A DNA stretch of 64,000 nucleotides from Kocuria turfanensis (GTDB taxonomy: Bacteria; Actinomycetota; Actinomycetes; Actinomycetales; Micrococcaceae). The DNA lies in contig NZ_CP014480.1 of the NCBI RefSeq assembly GCF_001580365.1, forward strand, positions 1,053,007 to 1,117,006, in the 5' to 3' direction. A program made the position numbers and the translations under genes. The notes beneath the pieces are model-generated. The model saw only the letters and a program-made list of their open reading frames with translations, made no database searches and was not told the DNA's origin. Every line of letters starts with the position of its first letter. Position 1 is the first letter of the stretch. Of the stretch, positions 37,218 to 44,669 are shown piece by piece.

Positions 37218-38419
37218 GGGGTGCCCCCGCGCGGGACCCGCTCCACCGGCTGGTCGTGGACGAAGCCCACGAGATCGGTCAGCACCTGGGGATCGGTCCC
37301 GGGCGGGACGCCGTGGCCGAGGTTCACGACGTGGCCGGGCGCCCGGTCCCCGCCGCGCAGCACCTCGCGCACGTGCTCGGTCAGCACCGGCCACGGGGCC
37401 GAGAGCAGGGCGGGGTCGATGTTGCCCTGGAGCACCGTGCGGCCGCCGAGCCGGCGGTTGGCCTCCTCGAGGGGCAGCCGGTAGTCGACCCCGACGGCGT
37501 CCGCCCCGGCGTCGCGCATGGCCGCGAGCAGCTCGCCGGTGCCGGTCCCGAAGTGGACGCGGGGCACGGCGAGGTCGGCGACGGCACCGAGCGCGGCCGT
37601 CGAGTGCTCCAGCACGTGCGTCCGGTAGTCGGCCAGCGAGAGGGATCCCGCCCAGGAGTCGAACAGCTGCACGGCCGAGGCGCCCGCCTCGACCTGGGCG
37701 CGCAGGAACGCCCCGGAGGTCCGGGCCGCCCACTCGGCCAGCGCCCGCCACGCGGCGGGGTCGGCGTGCATCATCGTGCGCGGCAGGAGGTGGTCCCGGG
37801 AGGGCCCACCCTCCACCATGTAGGCGGCCACCGTGAAGGGGGCGCCGGCGAAGCCGATCAGCGGGGTGGCGCCGAGCTCCGCGACGGTGCGGGCGACGGC
37901 CTCCCGGACGGGGTCCAGGGCGGCGTCCGCCAGCTCCGGGAGCGCGGCGACGTCCGCGGCGGTGCGGACCGGGTGCTCCAGGACGGGACCGCGGCCCGGG
38001 ACGATCTCGACGTCCACGCCGGCCACGCGCATGGGCACGACGATGTCGGAGAAGAAGATGGCGGCGTCCACGTCGTGCCGGCGCACCGGCTGGAGCGTGA
38101 TCTCGGCGGCCATCGCCGGGTCGAGGCAGGCGTCGAGCATGGCGGTGCCCTGGCGCAGGCTGCGGTACTCCGGCAGCGAGCGGCCGGCCTGCCGCATGAA
38201 CCACACCGGGCGGCGGTCGGGCGTGCGGCCGGTGAGCGCCTGCAGCAGCGGCGCGTCCATCGTCCCGGCGGCGCGCAGCGGGTGGCGCTCCGGCAGCGCC
38301 CCGAGCGATCCGGTCAGGCGGTCGAACGCCGTCGTGGGGTGGGTGCCGCCCGTGGGATGCCCGGGAACGGCTGCGGTCGACGTGTCCGGCGTGCTCGCCG
38401 TCTCAGGGGTGGTAGGCAT
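37214..38419 (-). CDS. hemE: Uroporphyrinogen decarboxylase
   Basis: Decarboxylates uroporphyrinogen III to coproporphyrinogen III and is first gene of the haem operon. It has 401 residues, including a ~45-residue Thr/Pro/Gly-rich N-terminal extension not typical of the family. Motifs seen: PVWFMRQAGRSLPEYR (substrate Arg pair), FFSDIVVPM (active-site Asp), GFAGAPFTVAAYMVEGG, and HVVNLGHGVPPGTDP. ATG at 38419 has GGAGG 4-5 nt upstream. Its promoter lies in the shared region with hemA; a CACAAT box at 38429-38434 (minus) is a candidate -10. Confidence 0.94.
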   Translation of the reverse strand: MPTTPETASTPDTSTAAVPGHPTGGTHPTTAFDRLTGSLGALPERHPLRAAGTMDAPLLQALTGRTPDRRPVWFMRQAGRSLPEYRSLRQGTAMLDACLDPAMAAEITLQPVRRHDVDAAIFFSDIVVPMRVAGVDVEIVPGRGPVLEHPVRTAADVAALPELADAALDPVREAVARTVAELGATPLIGFAGAPFTVAAYMVEGGPSRDHLLPRTMMHADPAAWRALAEWAARTSGAFLRAQVEAGASAVQLFDSWAGSLSLADYRTHVLEHSTAALGAVADLAVPRVHFGTGTGELLAAMRDAGADAVGVDYRLPLEEANRRLGGRTVLQGNIDPALLSAPWPVLTEHVREVLRGGDRAPGHVVNLGHGVPPGTDPQVLTDLVGFVHDQPVERVPRGGTP

Positions 38420-38544
38420 AGTGCCTCCATTGTGCCAAGGAACACCGACGTCGTTTACCGACGCAGCGTCACCGCCGGGGGTGAGCGGCCTCTCACGCGT
38501 CACCGAGGCACGCAATGGCGGTGACCGTCTAGTATGAATGGACT
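38420..38544. promoter_or_regulatory. hemE/hemA divergent control region
   Basis: For hemA, TAGTAT (38530-38535) is a -10 9 nt before the GTG. For hemE, CACAAT on the minus strand with TAAACG 17 nt further is a weak candidate. Two direct repeats ACCGACG (38444-38450, 38457-38463) lie over the hemE -35 position, and a dyad GTGAG/CTCAC occupies 38481-38496. These are possible operator sites; no known haem or iron regulator site was recognised. Confidence 0.5.
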
Positions 38545-39870
38545 GTGGTCCTCTTCGCACTCGTCGCCTCCCACCAGAACGTCGATCTGAACACCGTTGC
38601 GCGTCTCAGCACCGGTGCCCTCGGCCTGTCCGAGGAGATGGTCGGGTCCGGCCGGCTCCGGGGGGCCGTGACCCTGTCCACGTGCAACCGGCTGGAGCTC
38701 TACGGCGAGCTCGCCCCCGCGCCGGGCGCCGCCCCGCGGGCCGCCCTGGACGAGGTCCTCGCGGAACTCGCCGAGCAGATCGGCTCCCGCGCCGGACTCG
38801 ACCCGGAGTTCGTCACCGGCTCGCTGCGGGTCTTCACCGACTCGGGCGCCGCCCGGCACCTCTTCACGGTGGTCTCGGGGCTGGAGTCCGCCGTCGTGGG
38901 CGAGCGCGAGATCACCGGGCAGGTCCGGCGGGCGCTCAACGACGCACAGCAGGCGGGAACCGTCTCCGGCCGGCTCCTGCGCCTGTTCGAGGCGGCCGCG
39001 CGCACGGCGCGGAAGGTCGGCACGCAGACCGCGCTGGGCGAGCGGGGCCGTTCGATCGTCTCCGTGGCCCTGGACCTCGCCGACGACGTCACGGCCGGCA
39101 CCTGGGCCTCGCGCCGGGCCCTCGTGTTCGGCACCGGCGCCTACGCCGGGGCGACCATGGCCGCCCTGCGCGACCGCGGCTGCGCCGACATCGAGGTGTT
39201 CTCCGCCTCCGGGCGCGCCGAGCAGTTCACCCAGAACCGCGGCGGGACCCCGGTGGAGCCCGCGGGGCTGCCGGCCGCCCTGGAGCGCGCCGACGTGGTG
39301 ATCGGCTGCAGCGGCGGCTCCTCCCCCATGAGCGCGTCCGCGCTCCCCGCCGGACCGCGCACCGTCGTCGACCTGGCGCTCACCCGCGACTTCGACCCGG
39401 CCGTGGCGGACCTGCCGGGCGTGGACCTGATCACCCTCGAGTCGGTGCGCCTGGCCGCTCCCGAGGAGACCCGGGAGTCGGTCGAGGCCGCGACGGGGAT
39501 CGTGGAGCACGCCGCCCAGGAGTTCGCCGCGAGCCAGGACGGACGGGACATGGACGCCGCGATCGTCGCGCTGCGCCGGCACACCATGGCCGTGCTCGAC
39601 GCCGAGCTCGAGAAGGTCACGTCCCACCACGGCTGCACGGCCGCGAAGGAGCAGATCGAGCTGGCGATGCGCCGCATGGTCCGCTCCCTGCTGCACACCC
39701 CGACCGTGCGCGCCCGGGAGCTCGCCGCGCAGGGCCGGCAGGACGAGTACATCACCGGGCTGGAGGCCCTGTACGGCATCGAGGTCCCCGCGGCCCCGGC
39801 CGAGCGGACCGCGCCCCCGGCCCCCGCTCCGGCCGCGGAGATCGACCACCGTCCGAAGGCGGCAGGGTAG
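38545..39870 (+). CDS. hemA: Glutamyl-tRNA reductase
   Basis: Reduces glutamyl-tRNA to glutamate-1-semialdehyde, the committed step of haem synthesis, and works with HemL. The 441 residues include the N-terminal catalytic domain with nucleophile C47 in TLSTCNRLELY, SGLESAVVGEREITGQVRRA, an NADPH Rossmann domain (VFGTGAYAGATMAAL), and the C-terminal dimerisation helices. The tail (~30 residues) is Ala/Pro-rich. It is divergent from the rest of the pathway (hemE first). GTG at 38545; a GTC-initiated or longer version is not supported. The tetR gene follows 51 nt downstream. Confidence 0.95.
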   Translation: MVLFALVASHQNVDLNTVARLSTGALGLSEEMVGSGRLRGAVTLSTCNRLELYGELAPAPGAAPRAALDEVLAELAEQIGSRAGLDPEFVTGSLRVFTDSGAARHLFTVVSGLESAVVGEREITGQVRRALNDAQQAGTVSGRLLRLFEAAARTARKVGTQTALGERGRSIVSVALDLADDVTAGTWASRRALVFGTGAYAGATMAALRDRGCADIEVFSASGRAEQFTQNRGGTPVEPAGLPAALERADVVIGCSGGSSPMSASALPAGPRTVVDLALTRDFDPAVADLPGVDLITLESVRLAAPEETRESVEAATGIVEHAAQEFAASQDGRDMDAAIVALRRHTMAVLDAELEKVTSHHGCTAAKEQIELAMRRMVRSLLHTPTVRARELAAQGRQDEYITGLEALYGIEVPAAPAERTAPPAPAPAAEIDHRPKAAG

Positions 39871-39921
39871 GGCAGCATTTCGTGCGGTCGGCTCCGCCGG
39901 CCGGTTGAGGAGGAACGGTTC

Positions 39922-40539
39922 ATGACTGAGACCAGGAGAGGCCGCCCCGCGCGCCTGCCGCGGGAGGCGCGCCGCCGGCAGCTGCTGGAGACGGCGCTGA
40001 CCGTGTTCTCCTCCAACGGCTACCACGGGTCGTCGATGGACGACATCGCGGACGCCGCCCAGGTGAGCAAGCCCGTGCTGTACCAGCACTTCCCCGGCAA
40101 GCGCGAGCTCTACCTGGCGCTCGTCGACTACTACCTCCAGGAGCTCTCGGAGGCCCTCGTCGCCGCGCTGCGGGGCAGCGAGGTCAACCGCGAGCGGGTG
40201 GAGTCCATGCTGGACGTCTACTTCGGCTTCGTGGAGGCCAACCCGGAGGCCCACCGGCTGATCTTCGAGTCGGACCTGCTCGCGGACCCCGAGGTCGCCG
40301 AACGGTTCGAGAGCTTCCACCTGACCGTGGCCGACGCGATCGCCACGGTGCTCGGGCCCAACGCGGGGCTCAGCCACCCGCACGCGGTGCTCGTCTCCCG
40401 GTCCCTGACGGGCATGGCGCAGACCGCGGCGGTGCACTGGATCCGCAACCCGGGCACCGGCGGGCGCGCCGAGGCCCAGCGGCAGATCTTCCGTTTAGCT
40501 TGGGGCGGAATCTCGGTGATCGACGAGGACTGGGAGTAG
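39922..40539 (+). CDS. TetR-family transcriptional regulator
   Basis: A 205-residue repressor-type protein. The N-terminal HTH is clear: RRRQLLETALTVFSSNGYHGSSMDDIADAAQVSKPVLYQHFPGKRELYLALV split over residues ~17-68. The C-terminal helices match TetR proteins next to DUF3107 in mycobacteria and other actinobacteria; the ligand is unknown. ATG at 39922 has GAGGAGGAA about 7 nt upstream. hemA is 51 nt upstream in the same direction, so co-transcription is possible. DUF3107 lies 55 nt downstream with its own -10. The stop TAG at 40537-40539 follows a short AT-richer stretch. Confidence 0.93.
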   Translation: MTETRRGRPARLPREARRRQLLETALTVFSSNGYHGSSMDDIADAAQVSKPVLYQHFPGKRELYLALVDYYLQELSEALVAALRGSEVNRERVESMLDVYFGFVEANPEAHRLIFESDLLADPEVAERFESFHLTVADAIATVLGPNAGLSHPHAVLVSRSLTGMAQTAAVHWIRNPGTGGRAEAQRQIFRLAWGGISVIDEDWE

Positions 40540-40548
40540 GCCCCTCCC

Positions 40549-40554
40549 TAGACT
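40549..40554 (+). promoter_or_regulatory. -10 box (TAGACT) for the DUF3107 gene
   Basis: TAGACT begins 10 nt after the tetR stop and predicts a start near 40561, leaving a leader of about 34 nt with a good SD. The hexamer is the same as in the desulfurase/trmL promoter. Confidence 0.55.
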
Positions 40555-40594
40555 GACCGGGACGCACCCGCAGCCCCGCTTTCGAGGAGGACCC

Positions 40595-40831
40595 ATGGAG
40601 ATCAAGATCGGTGTTCAGCACGTCGCGAGGGAGATCGTCGTCGACTCCGCGCTCGAGGCGCAGGAGGCCGTCGAGCGGATCACCGCGGCCATCTCCTCCG
40701 GGACCCCGCTGACGCTCACGGACGCCAAGGGCAACGTGACCGTCGTCCCCGCGAACGTCATCGGCTACGCCGCCGTCGGCGCCGAGCAGAAGCGGCCCGT
40801 GGGGTTCATGCCCTTCACGAAGGACGACTGA
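40595..40831 (+). CDS. DUF3107 small actinobacterial protein
   Basis: A 78-residue protein of the DUF3107 family (TB9.4-like), function unknown. It starts MEIKIGVQHVAREIVVDS and contains a beta-alpha-beta pattern with TDAKGNVTVVPANVIGYAAVG, resembling a small ubiquitin-like or ATP-synthase-epsilon-like beta sheet; this is only a visual impression. The position between a TetR gene and a DEAD-box helicase is conserved with mycobacteria. ATG at 40595 has CGAGGAGGACCC upstream, a strong SD. A separate promoter is likely. Confidence 0.93.
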   Translation: MEIKIGVQHVAREIVVDSALEAQEAVERITAAISSGTPLTLTDAKGNVTVVPANVIGYAAVGAEQKRPVGFMPFTKDD

Positions 40832-41177
40832 GCGCCCTCCCGCCGAGCACGGCGGACCCCGGCCCGGCGACCGCACGGAGTGTGCGCGGTCGTCGGGCTA
40901 CACTGTTAAGCGCACTGGATGACCGGTCGTACCCGCGATCCCACGAACGACAGACACCTTCTCGCCCCCGCTCCCGGCGACCAGGCCCCCCACGGCGGCC
41001 GCGCACGGGACCGGAGCCGGGCCCCACGATCCCGTGGCGCGCCCGGTCGGGGCGGCGCACGCTCGCGATCGGCTTCCACCCACCGCACGCCCCCGGCGGC
41101 CGCCACCACGGCCGCCCGAGGCCGGACCCCGGTCCGCGCCCCTGGCGCGGGCGTGCCCGAACGAAGGAACCCGCATC
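40832..41177 (+). promoter_or_regulatory. Promoter and long structured leader of the RNA helicase gene
   Basis: A hairpin at 40868-40890 (GACCGC/GCGGTC, one bulge) may end the DUF3107 transcript. TACACT (40899-40904) is a good -10, which places the helicase start about 265 nt upstream of its GTG. The leader folds: GGCGGCCG/CGGCCGCC at 41095-41116 is a perfect 8-bp stem, and GCGCC/GGCGC and CCGGACC/GGTCCG stems follow. No ORF with an SD was seen in it. Confidence 0.55.
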
Positions 41178-42872
41178 GTGACCGACCACATCACCGACAC
41201 CGCCCCCGAGGACCTCACGCCCAGCGAGGCGACGCCGGTCGGCACCCCCGACGTCGTCGTGGAGACCGACGAGCACCCCCAGCCGCTGCCGCAGGGCTTC
41301 GGCGAGTTCGGGGTGCGCCAGGACATCGTGGACTCCCTCGCCGCCGAGGGCATCGTCCACCCCTTCCCCATCCAGGCCATGACCCTGCCGGTGGCCCTGT
41401 CCGGGCAGGACATCATCGGCCAGGCGAAGACCGGCACGGGCAAGACCCTGGGCTTCGGCATCCCCGTGGTGCAGCGCGTCGTGGGCCGCGGCGACGCCGG
41501 CTGGGAGCAGCTGAAGAAGCCGGGCGCCCCCCAGGCCCTCATCGTGGTGCCCACGCGCGAGCTGGCCGTCCAGGTCGGCCAGGACCTCTCGACCGCCGCG
41601 CGGACCCGGGACGCCCGGGTCGCCACGATCTACGGCGGCCGGGCCTACGAGCCCCAGATCGAGGAGCTCCAGCGCGGCGTCGAGGTGGTCGTGGGCACCC
41701 CGGGCCGGCTCATCGACCTCAACCGGCAGCGCCACCTCGACCTCTCCGCGGTGCGCGCCGTGGTCCTCGACGAGGCCGACGAGATGCTGGACCTGGGCTT
41801 CCTGCCCGACGTCGAGAAGCTGCTCGCGGCGGTGCCCGAGGTCCGCCAGACCATGCTCTTCTCCGCGACGATGCCCGGCCCCGTGGTGGCCATGGCCCGG
41901 CGCTACATGACCAAGCCCATGCACATCCGGGCCGCCGCGCCGGACGAGGGCGCCACCAAGAAGGACATCCGCCAGGTCGTCTACCGGGCCCACCAGCTCG
42001 ACAAGGACGAGGTCGTCGCCCGGATCCTGCAGGCCGAGGGCCGCGGGCGCACCATCGTCTTCACGAAGACCAAGCGCGCCGCCGCCAAGCTGGCGGACGA
42101 GCTGATCTCCCGCGGCTTCGCCGCCGCCCCGCTGCACGGCGACCTCGGGCAGGGGGCGCGCGAGCAGGCCCTGCGGGCCTTCCGCAACAACAAGGTCGAC
42201 GTGCTCGTGGCCACCGACGTCGCCGCCCGCGGCATCGACGTCGAGGACGTCACCCACGTGATCAACTTCCAGTGCCCCGAGGACGAGAAGACCTACCTGC
42301 ACCGCACGGGGCGCACCGGGCGCGCCGGCAACAAGGGCACCGCCGTCACGTTCGTGGACTGGGACGACGTGCCCCGCTGGCGGCTCATCGACAAGGCCCT
42401 CGAGCTGGGCATCCCCGAACCGCGGGAGACCTACTCCTCCTCGGAGCACCTGTACGAGGACCTGGGCATCCCGAAGGGCACCAAGGGCCGGCTGCCCCGC
42501 TCCAAGCGCACCCACGCCGGGCTGGAGGCCGAGGTGCTCGAGGACCTCGGCGAGCCCGGCGGGCGCAAGGCCGGCCCCCGCGGCGAGGGCCGGGGCGGGC
42601 GCTCCCGCGACCGCGACGCGAACCGCTCCGGCGGCGGCTCCCGCCGGGGCCAGGACCGGGACCAGGAGCGCCGCGAGGACCGCGGCGAGCGCCGGAGCCG
42701 CCGGGAGGCGACCCCGGCGACGGACGAGCCGCGCGGGGAGGCCCGGGAGACCTCCCGGGAGACCTCGGTGGAGCGCACCTCCGACGGCACCACCCGCCGG
42801 CGCCGGCGCCGCCGCGGCGGCCAGGGCGGCGGCGAGGCCCAGCGGGCGCAGAGCGGCACCGCCGCCGAGTGA
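41178..42872 (+). CDS. DEAD-box ATP-dependent RNA helicase (RhlE/DeaD-like)
   Basis: A 564-residue RNA helicase. Motifs: Q motif (HPFPIQ), I AKTGTGKT (83-90), Ia PTRELA, GG, TPGR, II DEAD (198-201), III SAT, then IV-VI including HGDLGQGAREQALRAF, TDVAARGIDV and HRTGRTGRAG. After ~residue 445 comes a ~120-residue Arg/Gly/Glu-rich tail with RGG-like patches, probably RNA-binding. GTG at 41178 has GAAGGA 8-9 nt upstream. Its stop overlaps the methyltransferase start as GTGA. Roles expected are ribosome assembly or RNA decay; a cold-shock or autoregulatory leader is inferred. Confidence 0.93.
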   Translation: MTDHITDTAPEDLTPSEATPVGTPDVVVETDEHPQPLPQGFGEFGVRQDIVDSLAAEGIVHPFPIQAMTLPVALSGQDIIGQAKTGTGKTLGFGIPVVQRVVGRGDAGWEQLKKPGAPQALIVVPTRELAVQVGQDLSTAARTRDARVATIYGGRAYEPQIEELQRGVEVVVGTPGRLIDLNRQRHLDLSAVRAVVLDEADEMLDLGFLPDVEKLLAAVPEVRQTMLFSATMPGPVVAMARRYMTKPMHIRAAAPDEGATKKDIRQVVYRAHQLDKDEVVARILQAEGRGRTIVFTKTKRAAAKLADELISRGFAAAPLHGDLGQGAREQALRAFRNNKVDVLVATDVAARGIDVEDVTHVINFQCPEDEKTYLHRTGRTGRAGNKGTAVTFVDWDDVPRWRLIDKALELGIPEPRETYSSSEHLYEDLGIPKGTKGRLPRSKRTHAGLEAEVLEDLGEPGGRKAGPRGEGRGGRSRDRDANRSGGGSRRGQDRDQERREDRGERRSRREATPATDEPRGEARETSRETSVERTSDGTTRRRRRRRGGQGGGEAQRAQSGTAAE

Positions 42873-43726
42873 TCCCCTTCGTCTTCGACGCCGAGGGCCC
42901 CGACGCGGTGGTCGCCGCGGAGAACCTGGATCTCCTGCGGCGGCTGCCCGGCGGGGCCTTCCGCATGATCTACGTGGACCCGCCCTTCAACACGGGCCGC
43001 ACCCAGCGCCGGCGCGCCTCCAGCATGACCCCCGCCGCGGACGGGGAGGGCGACCGGACCGGCTTCGCCGGGCGCTCCTACACGACGGTGCTGGGCGAGC
43101 TGCGCAGCTACGACGACGCGTTCGCCGACTACTGGGGCTTCCTGGAGCCCCGGCTGCGGGAGGCGTGGCGGGTGCTGGCCGACGACGGGACGCTGTACCT
43201 GCACCTGGACTACCGGGAGGTGCACTACGCCAAGGTCATGCTGGACACGATCTTCGGCCGGGAGTGCTTCCTCAACGAGATCATCTGGGCCTACGACTAC
43301 GGCGGGCGCTCCCGCCGCCGGTGGCCGGCCAAGCACGACAACGTCCTGGTCTACGTCAAGGACCCGGAGCGCTACCTGTTCGACAGCACGGAGGTGGACC
43401 GGGAGCCGTACATGGCCCCGGGGCTGGTGACCCCCGAGAAGGTGGAGCGGGGGAAGCTGCCCACGGACGTGTGGTGGCACACCATCGTCTCCCCCACCGG
43501 GCGGGAGAAGACCGGCTACCCCACCCAGAAGCCCGTGGGCCTGGTGCGGCGGATGGTCGCGGCCAGCTCCGCCCGCGGGGACTGGGTGCTGGACTTCTTC
43601 GCCGGCTCCGGGACCCTCGGGGCCGCCGCCCAGCAGCTGGGCCGGCGGTTCGTGTGCGTGGACCGCAACCCGGAGGCGGTCGAGGTCATGCGGGCCCGCC
43701 TGCCGCACGCCGCCGTGCGCGGCTGA
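42869..43726 (+). CDS. Site-specific DNA (adenine/cytosine-N4) methyltransferase, beta class
   Basis: A 285-residue amino-methyltransferase. The catalytic motif DPPFNTG occurs early (about 37-43) and the SAM motif DFFAGSGTLG late (about 242-251), the order of beta-class enzymes; a target-recognition stretch lies between. YGGRSRRRWPAKHDN and YPTQKPVGLVRR fit this family. No restriction endonuclease or specificity subunit is adjacent, so it is an orphan. The GTG at 42869 overlaps the helicase stop as GTGA, so it is translated after the helicase. Motif IV reads DPPF, as in many N6-adenine enzymes. Target sequence unknown. Confidence 0.9.
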   Translation: MIPFVFDAEGPDAVVAAENLDLLRRLPGGAFRMIYVDPPFNTGRTQRRRASSMTPAADGEGDRTGFAGRSYTTVLGELRSYDDAFADYWGFLEPRLREAWRVLADDGTLYLHLDYREVHYAKVMLDTIFGRECFLNEIIWAYDYGGRSRRRWPAKHDNVLVYVKDPERYLFDSTEVDREPYMAPGLVTPEKVERGKLPTDVWWHTIVSPTGREKTGYPTQKPVGLVRRMVAASSARGDWVLDFFAGSGTLGAAAQQLGRRFVCVDRNPEAVEVMRARLPHAAVRG

Positions 43727-43740
43727 GCCGGCCGGCTCAG
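43723..43740. terminator. Perfect palindrome containing both converging stops
   Basis: CTGAGCCGG followed by its exact complement, 18 bp with no spacer. The methyltransferase TGA is at 43724-43726 and the PHP gene stop at 43737-43739, so each arm holds a stop codon. Confidence 0.55.
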
Positions 43741-44588
43741 GGGTAGCGGACGACCACCCCGGAGGTGGCCTGCTCCTCGATCCGCACGAGCGACTGCACC
43801 GACGTCAGGTTCTCCCCGAGGCGGTTGGGCTTGCCGGTGCCGTGGTAGTCGCTCGAGCCCGTCACCAGCAGGTCGTGCTCGGAGGCCATCTGCACCAGGC
43901 GCGCCCGGGCGTCGTCCGGGTTGTCCCGGTGGGCGACCTCCAGCCCGGCCAGGCCGGCGTCGATCATGGCCTCGAAGACCTCGGGGCCGACCACCCGGCC
44001 GCGGGCGGCCGCCAGCGGGTGCGCGAACACCGGGACCCCGCCGGCGGCGCGCACCAGGCGCACCGCCCGCACCGGGTCCGGGGCGTAGTGCGGGACGTAG
44101 TAGCGGGAGCGGCTGTGCAGCACCGAGGCGAAGGCGGCGCTGCGGTCCTCCACGACCCCGGCGGTGACCAGGGCGTCGGCGATGTGCGGGCGGCCCACCG
44201 TGGCGTCCTCGTGGACGTGGTCCAGGACCACGTCCCAGTCGATGGGGTAGTCCTCCGAGAGCAGCTCCACCATGCGCTGGGCCCGGGTGCGCCGGGAGCC
44301 GCGGGAGGACTCGACCTCGGCCAGCAGCGCCGGGTCCGCGGGATCGTGCAGGTAGCTCAGCAGGTGCACGGAGATCCCGGTGTCCGTGGTGCAGGAGATC
44401 TCCATGCCGGGCACGAAGGCGACCCCGAGGGCCACCGCCGCGTCCCCGGCCTCCCGCCACCCGGACGTGGTGTCGTGGTCGGTCAGCGCGAAGACGTCCA
44501 GCCCCGCCGCGTGGGCGGCGCGGGCGACGTCCGCCGGGCGCTCCGTGCCGTCGGATTCCGCCGAGTGGGTGTGCAGGTCGATCTTCAC
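43737..44588 (-). CDS. PHP-domain phosphoesterase
   Basis: A 283-residue PHP-family metal-dependent phosphoesterase. Metal ligands are clear: DLHTHSAESDG at the N-terminus (His-x-His), FALTDHD, GMEISC, FAHPLA and SSDYHG near the end. Members hydrolyse 5'-phosphonucleotides (TrpH/YciV, RNase AM) or nucleotides such as 3',5'-bisphosphates. Start GTG 44588 follows TATCGT (minus strand) by only 5 nt, with GGAGG filling the gap, so the mRNA is either leaderless or has an unusual SD. It converges on the DNA methyltransferase and is divergent from the aminopeptidase gene. Confidence 0.9.
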   Translation of the reverse strand: MKIDLHTHSAESDGTERPADVARAAHAAGLDVFALTDHDTTSGWREAGDAAVALGVAFVPGMEISCTTDTGISVHLLSYLHDPADPALLAEVESSRGSRRTRAQRMVELLSEDYPIDWDVVLDHVHEDATVGRPHIADALVTAGVVEDRSAAFASVLHSRSRYYVPHYAPDPVRAVRLVRAAGGVPVFAHPLAAARGRVVGPEVFEAMIDAGLAGLEVAHRDNPDDARARLVQMASEHDLLVTGSSDYHGTGKPNRLGENLTSVQSLVRIEEQATSGVVVRYP

Positions 44589-44669
44589 CCCTCCACGATA
44601 CCGGTCCCGGCGGGGACGGCCGGCGGCCCGCCGTGGCACGATGAGACGGACGAGACGAGGAAAGGAACC

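Noticed and set aside
38410..38545. An iron-regulator (DtxR/Fur) box between hemE and hemA
   Set aside because: No 19-bp AT-rich palindrome like the DtxR consensus is present; only short repeats were kept as candidates.
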